DNA from: Isosphaeraceae bacterium | GTDB lineage: Bacteria; Planctomycetota; Planctomycetia; Isosphaerales; Isosphaeraceae | DNA length: 61,685 nt | Direction of reading: 5' to 3' | Assembly (NCBI GenBank): GCA_025356435.1 | Contig: JANXSY010000046.1 | Coordinates: 1 to 61,685, forward strand | Shown: piece after piece, positions 9,580 to 18,019 of the stretch | Layout: every line of letters starts with the position of its first letter | Position numbering within the stretch: position 1 is the stretch's first letter | Notes under the pieces: generated by a model | What the model saw: the letters and a program-made list of their open reading frames with translations, nothing else | Told to the model about the DNA's origin: nothing | Database searches by the model: none | Position numbers and translations under genes: made by a program

Positions 9580-12519
9580 TCAATCAATCGAGAGGAACTC
9601 ATTACTGTTGAAGATCGCGCGGGCGAAAACGGCCGCCCCGTGCTCGATGACGACCCTCGCGGCCCGATCGCTCTCGATGGCGTCGGGGTTGCGTCCGAAG
9701 GCGAGCCGGTAGGCCCGCTCGACCTGCTTCGCCGGGTCATCCCCGGCCTCGCGACGCAAGCGAGCAGCGAACTGGTCGGCCAGGCGGAAGGTCAAGGCGT
9801 TGTTCAGCATCGCCAGAGCCTGTTGGGGCGTGGTCGTGACGGGCCGTCGCGGCGAGGTCGTCGACGGGTCGGGGCAGTCGAAGGCGTCGAGGAACCCGCT
9901 CCGTCCGCCCCGCGCCCAGGTCCGATACAAGGTCCGACGCGAGGATTCCGGGCCGGCCGCGTCGATCGAGCGATAGAACATCGCCGCCGTCCCCTCGGCC
10001 TTCACGAGTTCGAACTCGCGGAAACCAGGGCCACCGGGGCGGAGGTCAAGGTTGCCGGCGACCGAAAACATGGCGTCGCGGATCATCTCGGCATCAAGCC
10101 GCTGGGGAGACTTGCGCCCGAGCAACCGGTTGTCGGCATCGACTTTGACGAGCGAGGGGTCAAGGCGGGACGACTGGCGATAGGTCTTTGACGTGAGGAT
10201 CAGCCGATGGATGTGCTTGAGGCTCCAGCCGTTCGAGACGAGCTCTCCCGCGAGCCAGTCGAGAAGCTCGGGATGCGATGGCCGTCCGCCGTTGAAGCCG
10301 AAGTCGCTTGACTGGTCGACCAGCCCTCGGCCGAAGTGCCACTGCCAGAGGCGGTTGACGATCACTCGGGCGAACAAGGGGTTCTGGGACGAGGTCATCC
10401 ACGTCGCGAGCCGAATCCGCCGCTCAGCTTCGGGGGCGTCAGCGGCGAGGCCGAACTCGGCAGACGGACCTGAGATCGCCGCGATTCCCCCCGTCGCGAG
10501 CAACTGGGCCGGCTGCGCGGGATTGCCTCGCGTGAGCAGATGGACGGGTTCGGGAGCGGCGGGCTGGACGACGTAGGCCCTCCGATCTCGCCCTTTGATC
10601 TTCGCGGTCTCTGCTTTGATCTCAGCCATCAGGCCCGCCCGCTCAGTGCGTGCTGCGGGCGAGAGGGCGGCTTCGACGGCCTGAGGCGTGGGGCCATTGC
10701 CGCCCGCTGAGGCCGAGATGGCGACTTCGGCGGCGGTCAGCGCCCGGTCATAGAGGCGGCCCCGGACGATCAGGCCCGCGAGCAACCGGTTCCCGTCTGG
10801 CGTCGCATGCCGCAGGCCGAAGAGGACCTGGGCTTGCCCCGCGCGAAAGACGACAGGCCCCGACGATCGGTAGGGCTTGCCGTAAGGCTTGCCGTCGCGA
10901 TAGGCGGAGATGGTGCCATCTTCGGAGTAGACGATCGCCATGTGAATAGGCCTGCCGACGGCCTCGGTCTCCGGCGGACCGCCGAATTTTCGGCTCCGCG
11001 CGAACCCCTCGCTACCCGCCATCCAGAGGCCGGGGTCGTTCTCGGCGAAGATGATCCCATCGAAGGACGAGCCGTCGAGGGACTGGACGCTGATAACTCC
11101 CCCGCCGCGTTGATTCAGGTCGTCAAGCTTCACCCAGGCTTCGAGCGTCTTCGCCTTGAGATCGTGCATGAGCGGGACCGTGGCCGAATAGCCTGACTTG
11201 CCATCAACGTTCAGGCCTTCGGGCAGGAGCCGCGCTGAGCCTTTGAGCGTCGCGAGGAGGGCCTGCTCGCGATTGGCGGACGGTCGGTCGAAATCCCAGG
11301 AAGCGAGCGGAATCGGCGGGTTACCGGAGAGCTTCAGAGAGGCTCGAAACTTGTTCCAGGCTGGGGCCTCGACCACAGAGACCTTCGCGTCCAACTCGGT
11401 CAGCCGGCGTTTCGCGACATCCACGTCCGGATCGAGCGGGGTGAGGTCGCGCTCGCCGCGACGGACCCCGGCGAACGCGGCGGACATCCGGTAATACTCG
11501 ACCTGGCGGATCGGATCAAACTTGTGGTCGTGGCAGCGGGCGCAGTGGACGGTCAGGCCGAGGAAGGTCTGGCCGACCGTGCTGACGATGTCCTCAAGCT
11601 CGTCCTGCCGCACAGCCTTTCGCATGGCGATGCTGAGCTGGCCCTGCCCGACGGTGTCATAAGCCCCTGCCACGAGGAATCCGGTCGCCTCGATGGAGGC
11701 GGCGTCATCGGGGTGGAGCACGTCGCCCGCGATCTGCTTTCGGGCGAACTCGTCGTAGGGCATGTCCCGGTTCAAGGCGTTGACGACCCAATCCCGATAG
11801 GGCCAGGCCGTGGGCCGAAACTCGTCGAACTCGAAGCCGTTGCTCTCACCGTAGCGTGCAAGGTCAAGCCACGGCCTCGCCCACCGCACGCCGTACTGGG
11901 GCGAGGCGAGGGAGCGGTCGACCAGCCGCTCGTAGGCGTCGGGCCGGTCGTCAAGAACGAACGTCTCGATATCCTCGGGCGTCGGCGGTAGGCCGAGCAC
12001 GTCGAAGGAGAGTCGGCGGATCAGCACCCGTCGATCGGTCGTCGTCGCGGGTTTGAGGCCGGCTTTCGCTAGCTCTCTGAGCACGAACGTGTCGATGGCG
12101 TTCCCGCCCGGGCCTATGCTCGGACGACTCAGAGGCCGGAAGGCCCACCAGTCGCGGCCCGCCCGACGTTCGGTGGTCACTTGAAAGGCGTCAATCGGGT
12201 CGGTGCCCCACGTCGCTCCCCCGCCGATCCAGTCGCGGAGGGTAGCCTTCTCGGCGTCGCTGAGCTTCGATTTGGGGGGCATCGAGCCATCGGCGACGTT
12301 CTCCCAGAGCAGACTCTCGTCGAGCTTGCCGGGGACAATCGCCTCTCCGCCGTCCCCTCCACGCATCGCGGTCTGGCGACGCGAGAGGTCGAGCCCCCCC
12401 TTGGGGTCGGTGCCCGCGTGGCAGTCGAGGCAGTGTCGAGCGAGGATCGGCGCGACTCTGGTGTCGAAGTCAGGCGCGGCGGCGTGCGCGATCGAGACCG
12501 CCGTGAGGGCCAATATCAA
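9580..12519 (-). CDS. PSCyt1-DUF1549-LamG-DUF1553 planctomycete cytochrome protein
   Basis: 979 residues. Domains in order: a short signal peptide, a planctomycete cytochrome c (PSCyt1) with haem motif CLDCH (about 30), DUF1549/PSCyt2 (about 140-370, with the second haem-type site CARCH), a LamG/concanavalin-like beta sandwich (about 420-600) and DUF1553/PSD1 (about 690-960). It is a large periplasmic protein of unknown function, always paired with DUF1501. The start is unusual: this frame has TTG at 12519 with no good ribosome site. A CTG at 12537, 3 nt after GAGGTGTCC, would add LRYAAS and give a better signal peptide. Confidence 0.93.
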   Translation of the reverse strand: MILALTAVSIAHAAAPDFDTRVAPILARHCLDCHAGTDPKGGLDLSRRQTAMRGGDGGEAIVPGKLDESLLWENVADGSMPPKSKLSDAEKATLRDWIGGGATWGTDPIDAFQVTTERRAGRDWWAFRPLSRPSIGPGGNAIDTFVLRELAKAGLKPATTTDRRVLIRRLSFDVLGLPPTPEDIETFVLDDRPDAYERLVDRSLASPQYGVRWARPWLDLARYGESNGFEFDEFRPTAWPYRDWVVNALNRDMPYDEFARKQIAGDVLHPDDAASIEATGFLVAGAYDTVGQGQLSIAMRKAVRQDELEDIVSTVGQTFLGLTVHCARCHDHKFDPIRQVEYYRMSAAFAGVRRGERDLTPLDPDVDVAKRRLTELDAKVSVVEAPAWNKFRASLKLSGNPPIPLASWDFDRPSANREQALLATLKGSARLLPEGLNVDGKSGYSATVPLMHDLKAKTLEAWVKLDDLNQRGGGVISVQSLDGSSFDGIIFAENDPGLWMAGSEGFARSRKFGGPPETEAVGRPIHMAIVYSEDGTISAYRDGKPYGKPYRSSGPVVFRAGQAQVLFGLRHATPDGNRLLAGLIVRGRLYDRALTAAEVAISASAGGNGPTPQAVEAALSPAARTERAGLMAEIKAETAKIKGRDRRAYVVQPAAPEPVHLLTRGNPAQPAQLLATGGIAAISGPSAEFGLAADAPEAERRIRLATWMTSSQNPLFARVIVNRLWQWHFGRGLVDQSSDFGFNGGRPSHPELLDWLAGELVSNGWSLKHIHRLILTSKTYRQSSRLDPSLVKVDADNRLLGRKSPQRLDAEMIRDAMFSVAGNLDLRPGGPGFREFELVKAEGTAAMFYRSIDAAGPESSRRTLYRTWARGGRSGFLDAFDCPDPSTTSPRRPVTTTPQQALAMLNNALTFRLADQFAARLRREAGDDPAKQVERAYRLAFGRNPDAIESDRAARVVIEHGAAVFARAIFNSNEFLSID

Positions 12520-12637
12520 AGAGGCTGCATATCGCAGGGGACACCTCGCAGGTGTCTGGCGGCGGGTGGATCACACGAAATCTACGATGAATGGTTCACG
12601 ATCGGGAGGCGGGCGTCAAGCGGTGAGCACGGCAAGC

Positions 12638-13666
12638 TCATCGGATCGACTTGCGATCGACGGGCCGGGTGCCGACGTTTGGAAGCTCGGTGCTGGGCCT
12701 GCTCGGCGCGGCGGGACGGGGCGTCGAAGGGGCTAGGATCGGCTTGATCACGGTCGGGATGGCGACGATCTCGACCTCGACGCGCTGGCCGAGTCGGAGC
12801 GGGGTTGGTTCACGGATCGCGATCCGGACGGGCAAGATCCGCGTATCAGTCGGCCGTCCCGGGTCTTCGGGGCGGATCTGGCGGGAGACCAGGGTGTCGG
12901 CGATCTCCTCGACCAACCCGCGCCAGGACCGCTCGGGATAAGCCTCGGAGGTGATCGTCGCGAGGTTGTTCAGGCCGCAGTGGGCGACGTCGTACTCATC
13001 AACTTCCGCCTCGATCCGCAAGCGGGATAGGTCGACGATCGTGATCAGGGGGACCGCCGCGGCGACCGTCTCGCCGGCCTGGATCGAGCGGAGGGTGACG
13101 ACACCGTCGATCGGGGCGACGATCTGGTGACGCTTCAGCATCACGATCAGTCGGTCGCGAGCGGCCTTCATGGCATCTCGTCGGGCGCGGTATTCGAGGA
13201 GGCTGAATCGGCCCCGCTCGATGTCTTCTTTGTAGGCGGGAGATCGGGATAACAGGGCCTCCAGCCGACGCTGCTCGGTCTCGATCCGGCCGACCTCGGC
13301 CTCAGCCTGCGCGAGCCTGGCGGCGGCCTCATCGACCTGCGCTTTGGCGTCGTCGGAGTTGAGTTCGAGGAGGAGGTCTCCCTTGCGGACAACCGACTTC
13401 TCGCGGACCAGCAGTCGAAGGACTGTGCCGGGCAGCTCGCTACCGACGACGACCTGCGCCCCCGGATAGGCGACGACCCGCCCCTCAGCGACGACCTTCC
13501 TCGGTCCAGTGGCGGGCGGTGCTTTCGGGGCGGGTGGGGCGGGTGTCGCGGCAAAAGACGGCAACTCAAGCCGGCCGGTACGAACCGTCTGGATCACGAG
13601 GGCCGAGGCGATCACAAGGCCGACAACGGGGATGACGACCCGGCCCAGGAACATCGAAAACGACAT
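12638..13666 (-). CDS. HlyD/DevB-type periplasmic adaptor of an ABC exporter
   Basis: 342 residues: an N-terminal membrane anchor (about 8-28), a Pro-rich linker, biotinyl-lipoyl halves at about 60-90 and 165-190, an alpha-helical hairpin between them (about 100-160), then a beta barrel and a Pro-rich tail. The family bridges an inner-membrane ABC transporter to the outer membrane. The stop of the upstream ATPase gene overlaps this start by one base (TGATG). With the ATPase and FtsX-type permease it makes a DevBCA-like tripartite set; in heterocystous cyanobacteria DevBCA exports glycolipids. Sharing an operon with ketosynthases, it probably exports the product they help make. Confidence 0.92.
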   Translation of the reverse strand: MSFSMFLGRVVIPVVGLVIASALVIQTVRTGRLELPSFAATPAPPAPKAPPATGPRKVVAEGRVVAYPGAQVVVGSELPGTVLRLLVREKSVVRKGDLLLELNSDDAKAQVDEAAARLAQAEAEVGRIETEQRRLEALLSRSPAYKEDIERGRFSLLEYRARRDAMKAARDRLIVMLKRHQIVAPIDGVVTLRSIQAGETVAAAVPLITIVDLSRLRIEAEVDEYDVAHCGLNNLATITSEAYPERSWRGLVEEIADTLVSRQIRPEDPGRPTDTRILPVRIAIREPTPLRLGQRVEVEIVAIPTVIKPILAPSTPRPAAPSRPSTELPNVGTRPVDRKSIR

Positions 13667-14349
13667 CAGTTCGCCTCCCCGGTCGTGAGCTGGCCGTCGC
13701 GGATCGAGATCACGCGGTCGGCGATTGACCGCACCGACGGGTCATGGGTCACGATCATCAGCCCTCGGTTTTCCACCTTGGCGAGCGAACGGAAGAGGTC
13801 GAGCACTTGTGCCCCTGCCTCGGAATCGAGGTTGCCGGTCGGCTCGTCGGCAAGGATGAGCGGGGCCGATCCAGCCAGAGCCCGTGCCACCGCAACGCGC
13901 TGCTTTTGGCCGCCGGAGAGGTCACGGGGCCGGAAATCTTTGCGGTGTCCAAGGCCCACTTGGTCGAGCACGCGGTCGGCCTCACGAGTGGCCTTGCGTC
14001 CGCGCCAGCCGCGCAGGTTGAGGGTGTACTGGACGTTCTCAGTGGCCGTGAGCGATGGGAAGAGGTTGAACTGCTGGAAGACGAATCCGATCGAGCGGCG
14101 ACGCACCTTCCAGAGCCGGTCGGCACGGTGCGGGTCGACGTCTTGACCGTCGATCGCGATCCGACCGCTGCTCGGGGTGAGCAGGCAGCCGAGGATGCAG
14201 AGCAGGGTCGTCTTTCCCGATCCCGAAGGACCTTCAAGGGCGACGACCTCGCCCCGAGCGACGGACAACGAAACGCCCCGGAGCACCGGGACCGCCAGCC
14301 GTCCCTCGCCGTAGGTCTTCGTCACGTCTCGGGCCTCGATCGCAAGCAT
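13666..14349 (-). CDS. ABC transporter ATP-binding protein (MacB/LolD/DevA type)
   Basis: 227 residues from the ATG giving MLAIEARDVTKTYG, chosen for a GGGGGA about 9 nt upstream. An ATG at 14385 would add 12 residues and overlap the permease gene. Walker A GPSGSGKT, Q-loop FVFQQFNLFPSL, signature LSGGQKQRVAVARAL, Walker B LILADEPTGNLD and the switch His (VTHD) are all present, so it should hydrolyse ATP. The family powers FtsX-fold mechanotransmission exporters rather than conventional import. It sits between the permease and adaptor genes in one operon. Confidence 0.95.
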   Translation of the reverse strand: MLAIEARDVTKTYGEGRLAVPVLRGVSLSVARGEVVALEGPSGSGKTTLLCILGCLLTPSSGRIAIDGQDVDPHRADRLWKVRRRSIGFVFQQFNLFPSLTATENVQYTLNLRGWRGRKATREADRVLDQVGLGHRKDFRPRDLSGGQKQRVAVARALAGSAPLILADEPTGNLDSEAGAQVLDLFRSLAKVENRGLMIVTHDPSVRSIADRVISIRDGQLTTGEAN

Positions 14350-14368
14350 CTCGGGCGGTCCCCCTCGA

Positions 14369-15496
14369 TTAACCACGGAAGACAATGGCCGGGTCGAGCG
14401 AGGCCACCTTGCGGAACGATAAAGCCGAGGCCGCGAGGCAGAGGGCTAGCGTCCCAACGAAGACCATCACGTAGACCGTTGGGGTGATAATCATTCTCAT
14501 ATCGAGCTGTTCAAGGACCGGCCCGAGGGCCTGGGCGAAGAGGAACCCGACACCGTATCCGAGCGCGGCGGCGAACGTCGCTTGCTCGGCGATGATCCCG
14601 TAGACGTCGAGGTTCCGGCCGCCGAGAGCCTTGACCGTGCCGAACTCAGAGAGGTGCTCGGCAACTGACGCATAGAGCGTCTGTGCGACGATCACCACGC
14701 CGACCAGGGCACCGAGGAAGACAGTGAGGAAGATCGTCAGGCCGAGTCCCGTACTCTCGATCCAGTAGTGCTGCGAGGCCGAGGCCCAGTCGGCCTTGGT
14801 GTAGACGTCGTTATACGGCAATCTGCGTCGGATCTCGGCCGCAACGGCGATGGGATCGGCGTTGGGGTCGAGCTTGACGATGACGAAGGTTGTCCGCCCT
14901 TCCAACTCGTCGGGGGCGAGGGCCTGAGCCAGTCCGTAGTCGACGAAGGCGATCGGGCTCGTGGTGAACGACCTTGCCCCGCGCGTCTTGCCGATGATTT
15001 TGAGACGTCGGCCGAGGAACTCGCGATAGTCACCGGCCTCGAACGCACCGAAGCGCCGCTCAGCCGACTCGTCAAGCATGACGTAACGGCCCCGTCGGAG
15101 GTCGCTCGGATCGCCCGAGGCCACATCCCACGGGAAATTCCAGAGGGGGAAGTTCTCCAGGCCGTAATAGACAACCTGCTCTTTAGCCCCCGAGGGAAGG
15201 GACACGATCGCGTACCAGACGATCAGATTGTCGGCACGGGTGACGCCTGGGACCGACCGAACGCGCTGGACGTAGCTCTCGGGAAAGGGGTTGGCGAAGT
15301 CGACATTTGGGGTGTTGCGAGCCGTCACCCAGAGGTCGGCATCGAGCCTGTCGATTGTGACGCTGGCGTTGTCGAGCAGCCCGAAGAAGAGTCCTACCTG
15401 GGTCAGAACGAGCGCGACGGCGAACCCGACACCGAGCACCGTGATGGCGAATCGGGTCTTGTCGTCGAGAATCATTTTGAGGGCCAGGTCGACCAT
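14369..15496 (-). CDS. FtsX/DevC-type ABC exporter permease
   Basis: 375 residues from the ATG that follows GGAG by 5 nt; a GTG two codons upstream is possible. The topology is FtsX-like: one N-terminal membrane helix (about 17-40), a large periplasmic domain (about 45-245), then three C-terminal helices (about 250-280, 300-325 and 340-365). Size and the motif-poor periplasmic domain match DevC better than the larger MacB. It should form the membrane dimer driven by the adjacent ATPase and linked to the HlyD protein. It begins 42 nt after the ketosynthase gene on the same strand, so synthesis and export genes appear to be co-transcribed. Confidence 0.92.
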   Translation of the reverse strand: MVDLALKMILDDKTRFAITVLGVGFAVALVLTQVGLFFGLLDNASVTIDRLDADLWVTARNTPNVDFANPFPESYVQRVRSVPGVTRADNLIVWYAIVSLPSGAKEQVVYYGLENFPLWNFPWDVASGDPSDLRRGRYVMLDESAERRFGAFEAGDYREFLGRRLKIIGKTRGARSFTTSPIAFVDYGLAQALAPDELEGRTTFVIVKLDPNADPIAVAAEIRRRLPYNDVYTKADWASASQHYWIESTGLGLTIFLTVFLGALVGVVIVAQTLYASVAEHLSEFGTVKALGGRNLDVYGIIAEQATFAAALGYGVGFLFAQALGPVLEQLDMRMIITPTVYVMVFVGTLALCLAASALSFRKVASLDPAIVFRG

Positions 15497-15537
15497 CGTC
15501 ACTCCGCCGAGGGGGCACCATTCACATTACGAACCGA

Positions 15538-16746
15538 TCAGACGGCCCGCAAGACGAGGCAGGTGTTGCTCCCGCCGAACCCGAACGAGTTCGAGACCGC
15601 GACGCGGACCCGGTGCGGCTGGGCTTCGTTCGCCACGATCCGGAGGTCGATGTCGGGCTCTTCAAGGTTGATCGTCGGCGGGATCGCGTCGTGACGCATC
15701 GCCGTGATGCAGGCAAGTGCCTCGATCGCGCCGGCGGCGGTAAGCAGGTGCCCCGTCATGCTCTTGGTCGAAGTGACGGGGACCATCGAATCGGCCCCGA
15801 AGACGTTGCGAAGCACTCCCGCCTCGGCTGCATCTCCGATCGGCGTGCTCGTGGCGTGGGCGTTGATATGATCGACGTCCGAGGGGTCGATCTCGGCGTC
15901 TCGAAGTGCGAGTCGGATCGCCGTCGAGGCGTGCGTGGGGTCGGGGCTGGGGATAACAAGGTGGTGGGCGTCGCTGCTCGACCCGCAGCCGGCCACCTCG
16001 GCATAGGCGACCGCCGACCGACGACGGGCGTCGGAAGCGCGTTCGAGGGTGAACAAGACTCCGCCCTCGCCGAGCACGAAGCCGTCGCGACCTTTGTCGA
16101 ATGGCCTTGAGGCTGCCGCGGGGGCGTTGTTGCGGCGGGAGAGGGCACGCAGATTCCCCAGAGTCGCCAGGCCGACCGGAGTGACCCCAAGGTCGCAGCC
16201 CCCCGCGAGGCAGACGTCGACCAGGCCCATCCGGAGCCATCGACGGCCGATCTCCAGGGCGTAATTGCTCGATGCACAGGCGGCCGAAAGGGCGAGGTTG
16301 GGGCCTGTCAGCCCATAGTGCTGCCTGACCCGCTGGAGGGTCGAATCTCGATCTTCCTCAGGGCGATAAATCCGCAGGCCGCCAGCCTGTTTCGACTCTT
16401 CCCAGCGGACCATCCATTCGGCCCCGATCCCGACGACCATGCCGATTCGGACGTCGTTGTGGCGTCCCCACCAGCCCGAGTCTCGGAGCGCAGACTCAAC
16501 GCAAAAGGCCGTGAGCCGCTCGATCCGGGGCCAGCTCGCGAACTCGACCGGATCTCGGCCTGGCGGGCAGGGGATGTCGATGACCTGGCCCGCGACCCGG
16601 CTCGAATAGTCGTCGGTCGGGAATTGGGTCACGGCCGTGACGCCCGACCGGCCTGCCAGGAAGTTGGCTTCGAGGGTCGGTCGGTCGAAGCCGAGCGGGG
16701 TGGCGAGGCCGACTCCCGTGATCCAGACAGGTTCTTCGCGGCTCAT
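15538..16746 (-). CDS. Beta-ketoacyl-ACP synthase (FabF/KS-alpha-like)
   Basis: 402 residues, the normal length for KAS II. The active-site Cys is in LSAACASS (Cys about 157), the first His in NAHATSTPIGD, the Lys/Ser in TSTKSMTGH and the second His in GHLLTAAGA, with a C-terminal NSFGFGGSN. The Cys-His-His triad is therefore complete. It should condense an acyl chain with malonyl-ACP. The start overlaps the stop of the upstream half-ketosynthase by ATGA, so the two are probably made in equal amounts and may pair like KS/CLF. Its location in an exporter operon, away from housekeeping fab genes, points to a specialised lipid or polyketide. Confidence 0.94.
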   Translation of the reverse strand: MSREEPVWITGVGLATPLGFDRPTLEANFLAGRSGVTAVTQFPTDDYSSRVAGQVIDIPCPPGRDPVEFASWPRIERLTAFCVESALRDSGWWGRHNDVRIGMVVGIGAEWMVRWEESKQAGGLRIYRPEEDRDSTLQRVRQHYGLTGPNLALSAACASSNYALEIGRRWLRMGLVDVCLAGGCDLGVTPVGLATLGNLRALSRRNNAPAAASRPFDKGRDGFVLGEGGVLFTLERASDARRRSAVAYAEVAGCGSSSDAHHLVIPSPDPTHASTAIRLALRDAEIDPSDVDHINAHATSTPIGDAAEAGVLRNVFGADSMVPVTSTKSMTGHLLTAAGAIEALACITAMRHDAIPPTINLEEPDIDLRIVANEAQPHRVRVAVSNSFGFGGSNTCLVLRAV

Positions 16747-17651
16747 CGGTCGTCCTCCTGCGTGCCGCTGGCCAGATCGACGGCCAGCTCGACGCGAAGC
16801 CCGGAAGTGGAGTCTGTGGCGATGGTCCAGGCGTCGTGCCGGTCCGCCGGGCGGAATTTTAGATGGGGACGATAGATCGAGAGGCCTTCAACCGGTCTCT
16901 TCACGGGCCGGCCGGGCTCGAGCCGCGCGGCGGTTGCGACCAGGTTGAGCGGTGCCTCGGATGGCTCGGCGTCGCCCCGGATGAGTCGGAGGGTCACCCC
17001 CCTGGCTCCTTCGGATCGGTCCGGCATGATCGCGAGGGCAAGGGCCTGGCACTCTGAGTCAGTCGGCGGGATGTCGCCGAGGCCGGGGATGAATTCGGGG
17101 GTGTGCCCCGTGATGACGAGCCAGACGCCCGGCACCCGACCCTCTTCGAGCCAGCTCAGGGCCGTCAAGACGCCCTGGATGACCGAGTCGGTGCCGCCGC
17201 CGACCCCCAGGTTTGGGCCGTGGAGCCCGAGCGCGATGCTAAGCGTCCCGGCCGGGCAATGAAGGGCGTTGTGAGGGATGATGTTCGGCGAGACGCCCCA
17301 GACCCCCTCAGCCGCGAATCGGTCGAGGGCCATGGCGAGATGACCCCGGCCCACAAATCGGGGGGCGGCAACGACCCCCCACTCTTCGAAGCGGTCGGGA
17401 TCGAACTTTGCCCCGGCCGCGAGTATGGCCGCGACCGCCACCACCGTCTGCTCGTCCGACGCCTTGAGCAGGTTCGACGGGATCGCTTTGCCTCCCGCTC
17501 GGATTGGGGCCGGCCTGCGGCGGAACTCGGCGATCTCATGCCGCCGCATCGCGGATAGGCCGAAGGCGCGGACCTCGGCGACGAGCAGGGCCTCGGTCGG
17601 TTGAGGCTCGGCCTGTTGGAGGGCGACGCGTGGGGAAGAGGGGTCGGCCAA
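16743..17651 (-). CDS. Half ketosynthase without catalytic Cys (chain-length-factor-like partner)
   Basis: 302 residues if the TTG at 17651 is used (AGG 6 nt upstream). An ATG at 17843 would give 366 residues with a low-complexity extension. Only the N-terminal thiolase half is recognisable. The stretch LGLHGPNLGVGGGTDS aligns with GPNLALSAACASS of the next gene and has Thr where the nucleophilic Cys should be; the C-terminal half carrying both His residues is missing or too diverged to see. It cannot be a working synthase. Type II polyketide systems have an inactive KS-beta/CLF partner, usually with Gln at this site, and this may be a shorter analogue. It is translationally coupled to the active KS. 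Confidence 0.78.
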   Translation of the reverse strand: MADPSSPRVALQQAEPQPTEALLVAEVRAFGLSAMRRHEIAEFRRRPAPIRAGGKAIPSNLLKASDEQTVVAVAAILAAGAKFDPDRFEEWGVVAAPRFVGRGHLAMALDRFAAEGVWGVSPNIIPHNALHCPAGTLSIALGLHGPNLGVGGGTDSVIQGVLTALSWLEEGRVPGVWLVITGHTPEFIPGLGDIPPTDSECQALALAIMPDRSEGARGVTLRLIRGDAEPSEAPLNLVATAARLEPGRPVKRPVEGLSIYRPHLKFRPADRHDAWTIATDSTSGLRVELAVDLASGTQEDDR

Positions 17652-18019
17652 TGGAAACCTCACTTCATCGTGCGAGAGTGGCACCGCCAGCAGCCGCGAG
17701 ATCGGGCTGCTTGGCCCGCATTCACCCCGGTTTGACGACCAATGGACGGACGAGACGGGCGAGTCGAACGGGTCGTAGCCGGAGTCGGCTGCGTCCGACT
17801 CCGTCACGCTATCTACTCGGAAGGGAGAGGCCGAGAAGATCATCCGTTTTTTCGTCAAAATGAGAATGGACGAATTCTGGCGATTTCGTCGATAATCCCG
17901 ACAGTGATGCCCGCCGCCCATTTGGGTCGTCACTGTCGATCCGGACTCTCTCCCCTCTCTCCGCCTATCGCGAAGGCCCCATGCTCCGCTCGCCAAACCT
18001 AATGACTCATGGAGTGGCC
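17652..18019. other. Divergent intergenic region between the half-KS and oxoamine synthase genes
   Basis: About 370 nt (176 nt if the longer start of the half-KS gene is right). It must carry promoters for both arms of the lipid/export locus. The AT-rich patch around 17845-17900 is the best place. On the plus strand TGGACG (17867) and GATAAT (17891) are 18 nt apart, a weak sigma-70-like pair. On the minus strand TTGACG (17858-17853) has no convincing -10. No operator-like dyad was found. Confidence 0.35.
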
